A stretch of 64,000 nucleotides of DNA. It comes from Cognatilysobacter bugurensis (lineage in GTDB: Bacteria > Pseudomonadota > Gammaproteobacteria > Xanthomonadales > Xanthomonadaceae). The stretch is taken from positions 186,001 to 250,000 of the forward strand of contig NZ_BMYD01000004.1 in NCBI RefSeq assembly GCF_014652095.1, in the 5' to 3' direction. The position numbers and the translations under genes were made by a program. This document shows positions 19,966 through 29,254 of the stretch, piece by piece (position 1 is the first letter of the stretch; every line of letters starts with the position of its first letter). The notes beneath the pieces are model-generated. The model saw only the letters and a program-made list of their open reading frames with translations. It did not search any database and was not told the origin of the DNA.

Positions 19966-21524
19966 CAAAGTTTCCTTGCGATAATGGCGTAGTCCGGCGC
20001 GACCGCCAGTCGTGCGACAACCGAGTTGATCGTTTCACTGCCCGGAGCGTCATCGGGTACCGCTGGCGGCACTGGCATGTCTCGGGCCTCGGTCAGTCGT
20101 CGGATATGGACACGTTGAAAGCCGCGGGCCTGCACTAGCCACTGCAGCGTCTCCGGCGGAATTGGGTTGCGGTGGGTGGGGTCCGTGTAAAAGTAGTGCG
20201 CCGCCACCAGCAAGTTCTCCGGATTCGGCGTTTCTAGGATGAGAAGCCCTCCGCGACAGAGAACGCGCATCGCTTCATCCAGCAGGCGAACTAGGATTTC
20301 GAAGGGCAGGTGTTCAACCAGGTGCATGGCCGTGACGGCCCCCACCGAGCCGTCAGGAAGGGCGTGGAGCGCTTCAAAGGCGTCCGCATGCTCCACTTCA
20401 AGGCCACGCCCGCGGCACAAGGCGGCGAAGACGGCGTTGTTGTCGATGCCGCGCGCAACGAATTCACTCTCGCGGAGGACGCCGAGCCATTCGCCGTTGC
20501 CGCTGCCGAGGTCGACGACGGGCGTTGCATGCGTACCCACGCCAGCTTCGCGAACGTCCTCGAGGTAGGGCTTCACGCGCTCCCGGATCAGGGCCGGACT
20601 GCCGCGGAAGTGCTCCTCGAAGGCCACGTACAGCGCATCGAGCTGACCGGGTGTATCGTCCCGAACGAGTGTGCGCTGCTCAAAATCGGCGAGGGCCGAG
20701 CGCTGCTCAACCGCCACTCGTTCGATGGACTCCGCGCATGCTGCAACCCTGAATTCCATGCCGTCGAGTCGCTCAGACAGGCAGGCTTTCGCCTCCTCAA
20801 AGCGTGTCTCCAGCGCCGCGTGAAGCGCCAAGAGGCGCGTTTCACGAGCGTGCTCCGCTCCCACGCGGCCCCGTTCTTGCTCCCCTAACTCGGTGAGCCG
20901 TACCTCAAGCCCCTGCAGCGAGCCACTCAACACCCTGTTGGCTTCAACCGCGACGTCAAGCAGCTTGTGAGCCTGGTTTGCGTGGATATCGAGCTGGCGA
21001 TCGACGTGCTCCGCCAGCAACGTCACATCATGTGCCGCAGTTGCTTCCAGCAGATAAAGCCGGCTCATAATGGTCGGAAGCCGGACAAAGGCATGGCCCC
21101 AAGCGAGGAGCGGCCCCACAAATCGCTTGCGCTTCCATCGCTGCAATAACGTGGGCAGAAGCAAGCCGTTGATGTGCACCCCGCAAGAAACACCTTCCGG
21201 TGACCAGCGCAAGGCTGCCAGGACCTCGACCTTGCTAGCGGCGCCCTGGCGCAGCCGAGAGAGATGGCATACCAGCCCTTCGGGGTCCGGCTCGCGACGC
21301 AGGATGGCGCGATACGCGTTCGCAACAAACGCACGATCGCGGTAGGCGAGCAGTTCTCCGAGTTCGTAAGCGGGCTTGGCAGGAATCGGGGCCATCCCCC
21401 CTGCCCATGCCAGAGCCTCGCCGGCGACTGGAGACGCGCTCGTCGGCAAACGATCGCCTGGGCCGGCGTCGTGAGCGAGTCGCTTACGCACCAGTGTCAT
21501 GAGTGTCTCTGCGTTAAGTTTCAT
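19965..21524 (-). CDS. DUF4214 / coiled-coil / SAM methyltransferase, candidate O-antigen chain terminator
   Basis: A 519 aa protein in three parts. Residues about 65-110 resemble DUF4214 (VANAYRAILRREPDPEGL), a module common in polysaccharide enzymes. Residues about 185-290 are charged and helical, likely a coiled coil. Residues about 330-460 are a class I methyltransferase with VVDLGSGNGEWLGVL, TAMHLVEHLPFEIL and GGLLILETPNPENL. It overlaps wzt at its 5' end (ATGA) and rmd at its 3' end. A methyltransferase tethered by a coil beside Wzm/Wzt recalls WbdD, which caps polymannan and sets its length. WbdD also has a kinase domain, absent here. The capping role is inferred. Confidence 0.8.
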
Positions 21525-22798
21525 CCCGCGTCGTCCTGCTGCGACAAGCCGTGCGGCTGCGTTGACGAAGCGCCCGAGACGCGTGACACGGAAATCTGCG
21601 CTGGGATGTAGGCGCACCCGACAAATACCGGACGAGCGGGGTTGGCCACGGTGAAGACGAGCGCCAAATCCTTCCACTCGTAATTATTGACGAGATGGGT
21701 TTCCGTGCTCGACAACGCGACAGAGACTGAGTAGCTGCCGGGCCCGAGGTTTGCTTCGAACGCCGCTTCAAACACCACGTCGTCACCGGATATAAGGCCC
21801 GTGATTACATGGCCGGTGTAATCGGTGTTCGTGCCATAGATGGGCTGGCCGAGCCGATCCCTGAGCATGTAGCCGAACACCAGCCGCGGAATCGCAGCCC
21901 GAATGCGGACGCGCGCGCGCAAGCTGACAAACTGCCCGACGACCACGTGCTCGACAGACAGACCCGTCTCGTCGAGGAGTTCAATCGCGGTGAAACTTGC
22001 CTCGCCGGTGCCTGATTCCGTGACCGTATGGCCTTCTCGGCGCTCCGACCGAACCGTGGCGTTTTCCTTTTCCGCGATGCGCGCGTTGTAAAAATCCAAT
22101 ACCTCGCTCGGAAGCCCCTCCATCATCACTCGACCGTTCTCGAGCAGAATTGCTCGATCGCACAATGACTGGATGGCCACCGGGTCATGCGACACGATCA
22201 GAAGCGCCGTACCGGCATCACGAAACTCTCGGATCCGTTGGTAGCTCTTATGGATGAAGTAGGCATCGCCGACCGCCAGCGCCTCGTCGACGATAAGTAC
22301 GTCGGGCCTGACCGCAGTAGCGACGCTGAATGCGACACGCATTTGCATCCCACTCGAGTACGTCCGAACCGGCTCATCGAAGTATCGTCCGACCTCAGCG
22401 AACGCCTCGATCTCAGGAAGCAGGCGGGCAACATCAGCCCCTGACAGTCCCATCAGCGTCCCCACATGGCGAACGTTCTCACGGCCGGTCAACTCCGGGT
22501 TGAAGCCGAGCCCCAACTCAAGCAGCGCTGATACGCGCCCTGAAACATTGATGGTCCCCTCGTTGGGGTGAGCCGTTCCAGTGATGAGCTTTAGAAGCGT
22601 GCTCTTGCCCGCGCCGTTTTGGCCGACGATTCCCACTGCCTCCCCAGCATGCAATCGCAGACCGACGTGGCGCAGCGCCCATCGTTCGGAGGTAGGCGCT
22701 ACGGGAACGCCCAGCCATCGGGCGAAACGCTGCAGCTCGCTGTCGAACGCGTAGTACGCTTTTCCTACGTCGTCGACCGTTAGAACATCTCCTGTCAC
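21521..22798 (-). CDS. wzt: O-antigen ABC exporter ATP-binding protein Wzt, with C-terminal polysaccharide-binding domain
   Basis: A 425 aa protein. The ATPase domain (about 1-245) has Walker A GQNGAGKSTLL, the Q-loop region LELGLGFNPELTGREN, signature YSSGMQMRVAFS and Walker B VLIVDEALAVGD. The C-terminal extension (about 270-410) is a beta domain with DRLGQPIYGTNT, characteristic of Wzt proteins that bind the chain's non-reducing end, as in E. coli O9a. The GTG at 22798 overlaps the wzm stop as GTGA and fixes the start. It powers export of the lipid-linked polymer with Wzm. The extra domain implies that the polymer carries a terminal modification. Confidence 0.94.
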   Translation of the reverse strand: MTGDVLTVDDVGKAYYAFDSELQRFARWLGVPVAPTSERWALRHVGLRLHAGEAVGIVGQNGAGKSTLLKLITGTAHPNEGTINVSGRVSALLELGLGFNPELTGRENVRHVGTLMGLSGADVARLLPEIEAFAEVGRYFDEPVRTYSSGMQMRVAFSVATAVRPDVLIVDEALAVGDAYFIHKSYQRIREFRDAGTALLIVSHDPVAIQSLCDRAILLENGRVMMEGLPSEVLDFYNARIAEKENATVRSERREGHTVTESGTGEASFTAIELLDETGLSVEHVVVGQFVSLRARVRIRAAIPRLVFGYMLRDRLGQPIYGTNTDYTGHVITGLISGDDVVFEAAFEANLGPGSYSVSVALSSTETHLVNNYEWKDLALVFTVANPARPVFVGCAYIPAQISVSRVSGASSTQPHGLSQQDDAG

Positions 22799-23589
22799 AG
22801 CGCGTCCACCAGTTCCGCCGACGCGCGACGAAATACCAACATTGCGAACGGAAGCAGGATTAGGGCTACCACAACCGGCATCCAAACCTCGCTCGAAGGC
22901 GCAGCGCCGTGTAGCAATACCCGTTGATAAGCCTGCACAAGCGGAACCAGTGGATTATACGCCAACGTCATCCGCACGCCATCCGGCACGATATCTAATG
23001 GGTAGACAATTGGCGTCATCCAAAACCAGAACTGCAGCACCACCCCGGAGACCTGACCTATATCGCGGGAGAAAACATTAAGAGTACCGAGTAGCAAACC
23101 TAATCCCGTCGCCATGGCCGCAGTAGCCACCATCAGAACGGGCAGCCAGAGCCACTGGATCGTCGGAAAAATTCCGAGCACGGGCAAAGCGAGCACCACA
23201 ACGATTACTAGGGCGATGTTAGACACCATGGCGGAGCCGACCACCACCAGCGGCAATGTAATTCGAGGAAAATGCATCTTTCGCAGAAGATGGGCTTGGT
23301 CCACGAACACGGTCAGGCACCGCTGCACCACTTCCGAAAAGAGGTTCCAGCATGCGATACCTGCAAGCAAATAAACGATATATCCGTACCGACTGTCGAC
23401 CCCATCGATTCGTGCAACCATCACGCTCGACAGCACCGTAGCGAACAAGACAACCTGCATGATTGGCTGAATGACAATCCATGTCGCACCTATTCGGCTG
23501 CGAATGAAGCGCCCCTTGAACTCCGCAGCGACGGCTGAGCGAATATATCCGCGGTACTTCCACGCAGCGCGCGCGACGGCGGCGATCAT
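22795..23589 (-). CDS. wzm: O-antigen ABC exporter permease Wzm
   Basis: A 264 aa ABC-2 type permease with about six hydrophobic helices and the segments FKGRFIRSRIGATWIVIQPIM near the N-terminus and LWLPVLMVATAAMATGLGLL and FWFWMTPIVYP further on, as in Wzm/RfbA-type polysaccharide exporters. ATG at 23589 overlaps the glycosyltransferase stop (ATGA), so longer starts are rejected. It moves completed undecaprenyl-linked O-polysaccharide across the inner membrane with Wzt. Base composition here is visibly richer in A/T than flanking housekeeping genes. Confidence 0.94.
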   Translation of the reverse strand: MIAAVARAAWKYRGYIRSAVAAEFKGRFIRSRIGATWIVIQPIMQVVLFATVLSSVMVARIDGVDSRYGYIVYLLAGIACWNLFSEVVQRCLTVFVDQAHLLRKMHFPRITLPLVVVGSAMVSNIALVIVVVLALPVLGIFPTIQWLWLPVLMVATAAMATGLGLLLGTLNVFSRDIGQVSGVVLQFWFWMTPIVYPLDIVPDGVRMTLAYNPLVPLVQAYQRVLLHGAAPSSEVWMPVVVALILLPFAMLVFRRASAELVDAL

Positions 23590-24908
23590 ACCCGCCCCCC
23601 CCCGGAATGCGCACTTTGCAACGCTTGGAACTCGTGGAGTAGCGCCTGCCCGATCACCTTCGGCGCCAAACTTCTCTCGATATCGATTTGCCCGCGCCGC
23701 CCGATTGCCGTCCCAAGAGCGGGATCGGCAGCCAGGGTTCGCATGTAGCTTGCTGCATGGCCAACGTCGGGCTCCGCCCACCTGTGGGACTCGGCCGTGT
23801 CGACATACTCCCCAGGCCTCACCTCGATCTCGCGCCAGTTTACAAGACAGCTGTTGTTTTCAGACATGAATTCCAGGTTCCCTGACCAGCCCGTCGCTAT
23901 GACCGGTTTGCCTAAAGCCATGCATTCCGCAAGGCCAAGCCCGAACCCCTCGGCACGATGCAACGAAACAAATACGTCCGCCGCCATTTGCAAGGCTCGC
24001 AAATGCGGTCTCTCGAGAACGCCATCACGGATTATTATCCTGGGGTCGCCGCGTGAAACTGACACGAGCTTCGCGAGCAGATGGGGGTAGCGCTCTCCGT
24101 TGCTAGATTTCACAACGAGTACGACACGCTCGGTCAGCGCAGGAAAAGCCAATTTGAAGGCAGCGATGGCAGCAAGCGGGTTCTTTCGCGCGGTGAACGA
24201 ATGAAAGTCAAATGTAGTCAGGAAAACAAAGGCGTCGTCCGGTAGCCCGAAGTCGCGCCTACCCGCCGCGCTCGGCTCCCGGCGCCAGACAGGCAGAGGG
24301 ACTTTCATCACTGGAATATCAGCGCACAAGCGAAGTGCCGACTCGACGAAGTCGGAAGCAGCCAGGAGTGCGTCGAACTCGCCAAGCGCCCAGTGCCAGG
24401 AGCGTGGTATGCACTCGAGCTCCCAAAACCAGCACCCCACTCTCACATGCCCAGGTTGACACCGCGGAGGCAGCAAGGGCAGCGCCTGCCTCAGGTAGTC
24501 CGGATTCACGACGACGAGATCGATTACGTATTGGACGCCGTCGAAGTTATCCGACTGGATCCCGTGAGGTCGGTTGGTATGCGGTAGTCGCAAGTCCAAG
24601 TCGTTGACTTGAACAGGCACGCCCGCCGCCTTCAGCGCGGTCGCGTAAAGCCGTGCGCTCTCGCCAAGTCCAAATTCTCCGGACAGATACCCGTGTATCC
24701 GGACGCCAATCTCGGTTGAGAACCACCGAGTGTCGGAGCCGGCAGACGGTGTCGACTCTTGCGCTGGGTGGCAAGCGGGCAGTGCGGGAAACCGCACGTG
24801 CCGGAGTCGCGTGCGCCAAAACAAGCTCAGCAGGGGTGCTCGCACCGCTTCGGGAAGCGCGCGGTACAAGGCGCGCAAGCTAACTTGGAGCGCAGAAGGA
24901 GGAGTCAT
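23586..24908 (-). CDS. GT4-family glycosyltransferase, first gene of the polysaccharide operon
   Basis: A 440 aa GT-B enzyme. After a basic amphipathic N-terminus, IHGYLSGEFGLGESARLY near residue 70 and a C-terminal nucleotide-sugar site HRAEGFGLGLAECMALGKPVI near residue 320 place it in GT4. The end continues with TGWSGNLEFMSENNSCLV, often seen in mannosyl- and rhamnosyltransferases. It likely adds the first or adaptor sugars of the O-polysaccharide. It lies only 51 nt downstream of the metB stop, and no strong promoter is recognised in that gap, so readthrough from metB or a promoter inside metB is possible. Confidence 0.87.
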   Translation of the reverse strand: MTPPSALQVSLRALYRALPEAVRAPLLSLFWRTRLRHVRFPALPACHPAQESTPSAGSDTRWFSTEIGVRIHGYLSGEFGLGESARLYATALKAAGVPVQVNDLDLRLPHTNRPHGIQSDNFDGVQYVIDLVVVNPDYLRQALPLLPPRCQPGHVRVGCWFWELECIPRSWHWALGEFDALLAASDFVESALRLCADIPVMKVPLPVWRREPSAAGRRDFGLPDDAFVFLTTFDFHSFTARKNPLAAIAAFKLAFPALTERVVLVVKSSNGERYPHLLAKLVSVSRGDPRIIIRDGVLERPHLRALQMAADVFVSLHRAEGFGLGLAECMALGKPVIATGWSGNLEFMSENNSCLVNWREIEVRPGEYVDTAESHRWAEPDVGHAASYMRTLAADPALGTAIGRRGQIDIERSLAPKVIGQALLHEFQALQSAHSGGGRV

Positions 24909-24959
24909 TGCCGCCTACATTCGTTCGTATTGAGCGTCTCGCAACCGAGGGCGCGCGAC

Positions 24960-26144
24960 TCAACTGCTCTGCAGGGCGGAATTAAGGTCTTCGCGCAAAT
25001 CGTCCAACCCTTCCACCCCCACGCTCAACCGCACCAGATTATCGAACAACCCCAACTGCGCCCGCCGCTCCGGCGGCACGGACGCATGCGTCATGATCGC
25101 AGGGTGGTTCACGAGGCTTTCCACGCCGCCGAGCGACTCGGCGAGTGCGAACAGCTCGGTGCGCTCGCAGAAGCGCTTGGCGGCGTCGAGGCCGCCTTTG
25201 ACGAAGATGGTGACCATGCCGCCGAAGCCGTCCATCTGGCGCTTCGCGAGTTCGTGCTGGGGGTGGGACTTCAGGCCCGGGTAGACCACGCGTTCGATTG
25301 CGGGGTGCACTTCGAGCCACTCGGCCAGCGCGTGCGCGTTCTCGCAGTGCGCTTTCATGCGCAGGTGCAGCGTCTTGAGGCCGCGCAAGGCGAGGAAGCT
25401 GTCGAAGGGACCCTGCACGCCGCCGACAGCGTTCTGCAGGAACGCCATTTTCCCGGCGAGCTCGGCGTCATCACCGACAACGGCCATGCCGCCGACGATG
25501 TCCGAGTGGCCGTTGAGGTACTTCGTGGCCGAATGCATGACGAGGTGCGCGCCGTGTTCGAGCGGGCGCTGCAGGATCGGCGAACAGAATGTGTTATCGA
25601 CGACGACGATGAGCCCGCGCTTGCGCGCGATCGCGGCGATCTGCGCGATGTCGACGAGCTTAAGCAGCGGGTTGGTCGGCGTCTCGATCCAGACCATGCG
25701 CGTTTCCGGTCGGATCGCAGCTTCGAACGCGGCCGGATCCGTGAGGTCGACCCAGCTGAAGTCCAGCCCGGCGGTGCGACGGCGCACGCGCTCGAACAGG
25801 CGGTAGGTGCCGCCGTAGACGTCGTCCATCGCGATCACGTGGCTGCCGGCGTCGAGCAGTTCGAGGATCGTCGAGGTCGCGGCCAAGCCAGAGGCAAACG
25901 CGAAGCCGCGCGTGCCGCCCTCGAGCTCGGCGACGCAGCGCTCGTACGCGAAGCGCGTCGGGTTGTGGCTGCGCGAGTATTCGAAGCCCTGGTGTTCACC
26001 CGGGCTCGATTGCACGTACGTGCTCGTCGCGTAGATCGGCGTCATCACTGCGCCGGTGCTCGGGTCGGGCGACTGCCCGGCGTGGATCGCGAGCGTGCCG
26101 AGGCCGTGCCGGCGCGGGGCGCCTGCGTCGTCGTGGGTCGTCAT
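24960..26144 (-). CDS. metB: Cystathionine gamma-synthase / gamma-lyase family PLP enzyme
   Basis: A 394 aa trans-sulfuration enzyme of the Cys/Met metabolism PLP family. SATKYLNGHSDIVGGM carries the PLP lysine near residue 205. STYVQSSPGEHQGFEYSRSHNP, ETPTNPLLKLVDI and SLGGVESLVNHPA are all typical. Because cystathionine beta-synthase lies just upstream, gamma-lyase activity (cystathionine to cysteine) is at least as likely as gamma-synthase. The name metB follows xanthomonad usage for this syntenic gene, which borders the LPS locus. It is 121 nt after the CBS stop on the same strand. Confidence 0.92.
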   Translation of the reverse strand: MTTHDDAGAPRRHGLGTLAIHAGQSPDPSTGAVMTPIYATSTYVQSSPGEHQGFEYSRSHNPTRFAYERCVAELEGGTRGFAFASGLAATSTILELLDAGSHVIAMDDVYGGTYRLFERVRRRTAGLDFSWVDLTDPAAFEAAIRPETRMVWIETPTNPLLKLVDIAQIAAIARKRGLIVVVDNTFCSPILQRPLEHGAHLVMHSATKYLNGHSDIVGGMAVVGDDAELAGKMAFLQNAVGGVQGPFDSFLALRGLKTLHLRMKAHCENAHALAEWLEVHPAIERVVYPGLKSHPQHELAKRQMDGFGGMVTIFVKGGLDAAKRFCERTELFALAESLGGVESLVNHPAIMTHASVPPERRAQLGLFDNLVRLSVGVEGLDDLREDLNSALQSS

Positions 26145-26188
26145 GGTGTCGTCCTTGCCGCAAACGCGGCCGCGGATTCTATCACCGG

Positions 26189-26253
26189 CCCTGCACGCGG
26201 CCGCCGCAGTGCAGGGTGGGCGCAGCTGAACCGCAGGTGGCGGCGGTTCAGCT
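26189..26253. repeat. Two consecutive hairpins between CBS and metB genes
   Basis: The 121-nt gap holds two perfect inverted repeats: CCCTGCAC (26189-26196) with GTGCAGGG (26209-26216), and AGCTGAACCGC (26224-26234) with GCGGTTCAGCT (26243-26253). Neither has a T-run on the minus side, so they are not standard intrinsic terminators. They could protect or attenuate the mRNA between the two genes. Confidence 0.6.
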
Positions 26254-26265
26254 AGGCAACTGGCG

Positions 26266-27642
26266 TCACTGCACGCGCCGGCGCAGGTAGTTGAGCAGGT
26301 CGATGCGCGTGATCAGGCCGAGGAAGCTGTCGCCCGCGGTCACGATGGCGACGTGGCCGCGGTCGAACACCGGCAGCAGCGCTTCGATCGGTGCGCCAAC
26401 GTCGACCTTGTCGAGCTTGCTGACCATCGCGGTCGAGACCGGATCGCGAAAACGCGCTTCGTCGCCGTAGACGTGCAGCAGAACGTCGGACTCATCGACG
26501 ATGCCGACGAGTTGGTCGCCATCGACGACCGGCAGTTGACTGACGTCGTAGAGCTTCATGCGCTGGTACGCGGTCATCAGCAGGTCGTTCGGACCCACTA
26601 CGACCGTGTCGCGCTTGGAGTACGGCCGCAGGATCAGGTCGCGCAGGTCGTTCGAGGGCTGGCGCTCAAGGAAGCCGTTGTCGAGCATCCAGTAGTCGTT
26701 GTACATCTTCGACAGGTACTTGTTGCCGGTGTCGCAGACGAACACGAGCACGTTCTTCGGCGTCGTCTGCTCGCGGCAGTAGCGCAGCGCGGCGGCGAGC
26801 AGCGTGCCGGTCGACGAGCCGCCGAGGATGCCTTCTTTCTCGAGCAGCTCGCGCGCGGTCAGGAAGCTCTCCTTGTCCGCGATCGCATACGCCTTTTTGA
26901 CGCGCGTGAAGTCCGAGATCGGCGGCAGGAAGTCCTCGCCGATGCCCTCGACCATCCAGCTCGCGGACTTGTCGGACAGCGTGCCGCGGTTGATGTATTC
27001 CTCGAGGATCGAACCGACGGGATCGGCGAGCACGAGCTCGGTGTTCGGGGATTTCTCGGCGAAGCAGCGCGATAGGCCCGTCATCGTGCCGGAGCTGCCA
27101 CAACCGAACACGACCGCGTCGACGCCGCCGACGTCGGCCATCTGCTCGAGGATCTCCGGCCCGGTGCCGAACTCATGCGCGGCCGGGTTGTCCGCGTTGC
27201 CGAATTGGTTGATGAAGTACGCGCCCGGCGTCTCGCGCGCGATGCGCTCGGCCATGTCCTGGTAATAGTCCGGGTGGCCCTTTGCAACGTCGGAGCGTGT
27301 GAGCACGACGTTCGCGCCCATCGCCTTGAGGTTGAAGATCTTTTCGCGGCTCATCTTGTCGGGCACGACGAGGATGAGCTCGTAGCCCTTCTGCTGCGCG
27401 ACGAGCGCGAGGCCGATGCCGGTGTTGCCGGCGGTGCCTTCGACGAGCGTATCGCCGGGCTTAATGTCGCCGCGGCGCTCGGCGGCCTCGATCATCGCCA
27501 GACCGATGCGGTCCTTGATGGAGCCGCCGGGGTTCTGCGATTCGAGTTTGAAGAACAGGCGGCAGGGGCCGGCGTCGAGCCGGCTCGCTTCCACGATCGG
27601 AGTGCGCCCGATGAGATCGAGCACGGAGGAATGGATCGGCAT
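26266..27642 (-). CDS. Cystathionine beta-synthase with C-terminal CBS domain pair
   Basis: A 458 aa PLP enzyme. The catalytic core has LIGRTPIVEA, NPGGSIKDRIGLAM with the PLP lysine, EGTAGNTGIGLALVA, and GCGSSGTMTGLSR. Two CBS modules lie at about residues 335-458. It would condense serine with homocysteine to cystathionine. The start at 27642 (MPIHSSVLDLIG) matches the family and removes an unlikely Arg/Pro-rich extension. The haem-binding N-terminus of animal enzymes is absent, as usual in bacteria. The CBS pair may respond to an adenosyl ligand, but that is inference. Confidence 0.93.
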   Translation of the reverse strand: MPIHSSVLDLIGRTPIVEASRLDAGPCRLFFKLESQNPGGSIKDRIGLAMIEAAERRGDIKPGDTLVEGTAGNTGIGLALVAQQKGYELILVVPDKMSREKIFNLKAMGANVVLTRSDVAKGHPDYYQDMAERIARETPGAYFINQFGNADNPAAHEFGTGPEILEQMADVGGVDAVVFGCGSSGTMTGLSRCFAEKSPNTELVLADPVGSILEEYINRGTLSDKSASWMVEGIGEDFLPPISDFTRVKKAYAIADKESFLTARELLEKEGILGGSSTGTLLAAALRYCREQTTPKNVLVFVCDTGNKYLSKMYNDYWMLDNGFLERQPSNDLRDLILRPYSKRDTVVVGPNDLLMTAYQRMKLYDVSQLPVVDGDQLVGIVDESDVLLHVYGDEARFRDPVSTAMVSKLDKVDVGAPIEALLPVFDRGHVAIVTAGDSFLGLITRIDLLNYLRRRVQ

Positions 27643-27764
27643 GCGGTGCACGTTTGGCGCTGCGCGCGGCGCAGCGGACCGCGCGATCTTACCCGACCCT
27701 CCGTGCAGACCCGGGGGGTGGCGTGCGGACGGCAGCCGCACGCCACCGGATTACTGCGGAACGG

Positions 27765-27983
27765 TCATTGCAACCCGGCGTCGTACATGCGGGCCAACCG
27801 GTCCTTCATTGCGAGCTTCGCCCGTTTCATCTGCGTCAGTGTGAGGTCGTCGATCGGACTGACGCCGAGCTCCGCGTTCACGACCTTCCGGTCGAGGTCG
27901 CGGTGCTGGTCATACAGACGCCGGAAATCCGGGTTGCTCTTGAGAACCGAGTCGAGTTCCTGCTGCGGCCGTTCTTCGAACAT
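27765..27983 (-). CDS. YdcH-like DUF465 small protein
   Basis: A 72 aa helical protein beginning MFEERPQQELDSVLKSNPDF, which has the usual YdcH pattern of a short acidic start, RRLYDQHRDLDRKV, a DDLTLTQMKRAKLAMKDRL helix and a short tail. GGAGG lies 7 nt upstream of the ATG, which fixes the start. The family has no settled biochemical role. It lies downstream of a minus-strand small-RNA candidate and its terminator. Confidence 0.87.
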   Translation of the reverse strand: MFEERPQQELDSVLKSNPDFRRLYDQHRDLDRKVVNAELGVSPIDDLTLTQMKRAKLAMKDRLARMYDAGLQ

Positions 27984-28044
27984 GCATGCCTCCTTCGGGA
28001 TGTGGATCGCCCGGCGGTCGCCGGGCCACGGAGGCCCTGGAAGC

Positions 28045-28073
28045 AAAAACGCCCCGGCGTGGAGGCCGGGGCG
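28045..28073 (-). terminator. Intrinsic terminator (minus strand)
   Basis: A perfect 9-bp stem (CGCCCCGGC at 28050-28058 with GCCGGGGCG at 28065-28073) is followed on the minus strand by five T. It could end the OmpA operon about 250 nt upstream, but its position fits best as the 3' end of the small-RNA candidate at 28045-28223. Confidence 0.85.
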
Positions 28074-28223
28074 CATTGAGGTTCCAGGGTCCGGGAGCCC
28101 GTCGCGGCCCGCGCTCCTGCGCCGCGGTCATCGGCGGCGTCTTCCTGCGGGCTGGGCCCGTTGGAACAGGGCGTGCGCATCATCGGGACGGGCTCTCGAC
28201 CAGGCGGCGTAGTGCCTGGGACT
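28045..28223 (-). ncRNA. Candidate structured small RNA of about 180 nt
   Basis: No coding frame explains this interval. A promoter-like pair lies just upstream: TTGCCG (28250-28255), a 17-nt spacer, and TAGGGT (28227-28232), both read on minus. The 5' end can pair with the region just before the terminator (28215-28222 with 28081-28088, 7 of 8 pairs). A perfect 9-bp helix follows inside it (28187-28195 with 28095-28103). An apical hairpin has CGGGC-CCA-GCCCG flanked by UUCC/GGAA. A rod with an apical hairpin, about 180 nt long and ending in a strong terminator, is 6S-like in size and shape, but the usual ssrS neighbours are absent and no family is recognised. Confidence 0.5.
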
Positions 28224-28324
28224 TCGACCCTACTCTTCCGCTCCAAGCCCGGCAAGCACGAGAACGTTAATCCGCGCGCCGCCTGACCAACGGCTCAGAT
28301 CGAACTAAAACCCTTTTGAATCAG

Positions 28325-29254
28325 TCACTTGAATGAAACAGAAATCTCCACCCGGCGATTGCGACCGCGCCCGGCCGCGGTGGCGTTGTCGGCCACCGGC
28401 GCTGCGGCCCCCTGCCCGACCGCCTCGATCTGACGGGCCGGCACGCCGGCCGCGACGAGCACGTCGCGAACAGCGTCCGCGCGGCGTTGCGACAGCCGGC
28501 GGTTCGCATCGGCCGCGCCCTGGCTGTCGGTGTGACCCTCGATGCGCACCGACGAGGCGGGCATGGCCTCGAGGTACGCGGCCACCGCACGCACGTGTGC
28601 CGCGGCAGGCTTCGTAAGCGTCGCCTGCCCGGAGGCAAACGCGTCGCCCGCGAGCGTAAACACCTCTTGATCGCCCTCGCTGCGCGACGGCGGCAACTTC
28701 GTCCCCGCGACGAGTTCAGCCTCTTCGCGCGCAAGGGCGGCCTGCTTATCGCGCGCGGCCTGCAGCTTGGCGGTCTGGGTGTCGGTGACGCCTTCGAGCA
28801 GCGCGGTCACCTCCTGCTTTGCAACCGCCTCGGCCGCCGCCTGCTGGCGCAGGCGTTCGGCCTCTTCAGCCTGGATCTGGGCCTGCACGCGGAGGCGCTC
28901 GGCCTCCGCGCGTGCGCGCGCCGCGTCCTGACGGCTGGCCTCGACGAGCAGATCCGCACGCTCGCGATCGAGCCGGTCGATCTCGCGCTGCATCGACGCA
29001 GTGCGAGCAGCGATCTCAGCGATCTGCACGCGGCGGTCGGCGACGTAGCGGGCCTGACTGCGATCGCGGCTGCGGGCCTGGGCGAGCGCGTCGATCGCCT
29101 GTCGCGCCTGAAGGCGTTCGTACGCGGCGAGCGATGCGGCCTGCGGGTCGGCTTCCAGCGCGGCGATGCGCTGCGCAAGCCCGGCGACCTCGGCGTCCTG
29201 CGCGGATGCGGCCAGCGGCAGCGCAAGCAGAATGGCCAGAACAAGCGGCTTCAT
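28325..29254 (-). CDS. OmpA-family periplasmic/outer-membrane peptidoglycan-binding protein
   Basis: A 309 aa protein with a clear signal peptide (MKPLVLAILLALPLAASAQ). A long Ala/Arg/Glu-rich helical region (about 20-190) is probably a coiled coil. The C-terminal OmpA-like domain (about 200-305) has IEGHTDSQGAADANRRLSQRRA and NRRVEISV, the peptidoglycan-binding pattern. It starts within the stop of the DUF4398 gene (ATGA), so the two are translated together. This DUF4398-OmpA pairing is common in xanthomonads and probably forms an envelope-spanning tether. Confidence 0.9.
   Translation of the reverse strand: MKPLVLAILLALPLAASAQDAEVAGLAQRIAALEADPQAASLAAYERLQARQAIDALAQARSRDRSQARYVADRRVQIAEIAARTASMQREIDRLDRERADLLVEASRQDAARARAEAERLRVQAQIQAEEAERLRQQAAAEAVAKQEVTALLEGVTDTQTAKLQAARDKQAALAREEAELVAGTKLPPSRSEGDQEVFTLAGDAFASGQATLTKPAAAHVRAVAAYLEAMPASSVRIEGHTDSQGAADANRRLSQRRADAVRDVLVAAGVPARQIEAVGQGAAAPVADNATAAGRGRNRRVEISVSFK

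Noticed and set aside
24909-24959. JUMPstart/ops element before the O-antigen operon
   Set aside because: The 51-nt gap was read on the minus strand and no GGCGGTAG-type ops core was found.
28045-28223. Naming the RNA candidate ssrS (6S RNA)
   Set aside because: Size and shape fit, but the usual neighbours are missing and no conserved 6S sequence was recognised, so it is left unnamed.
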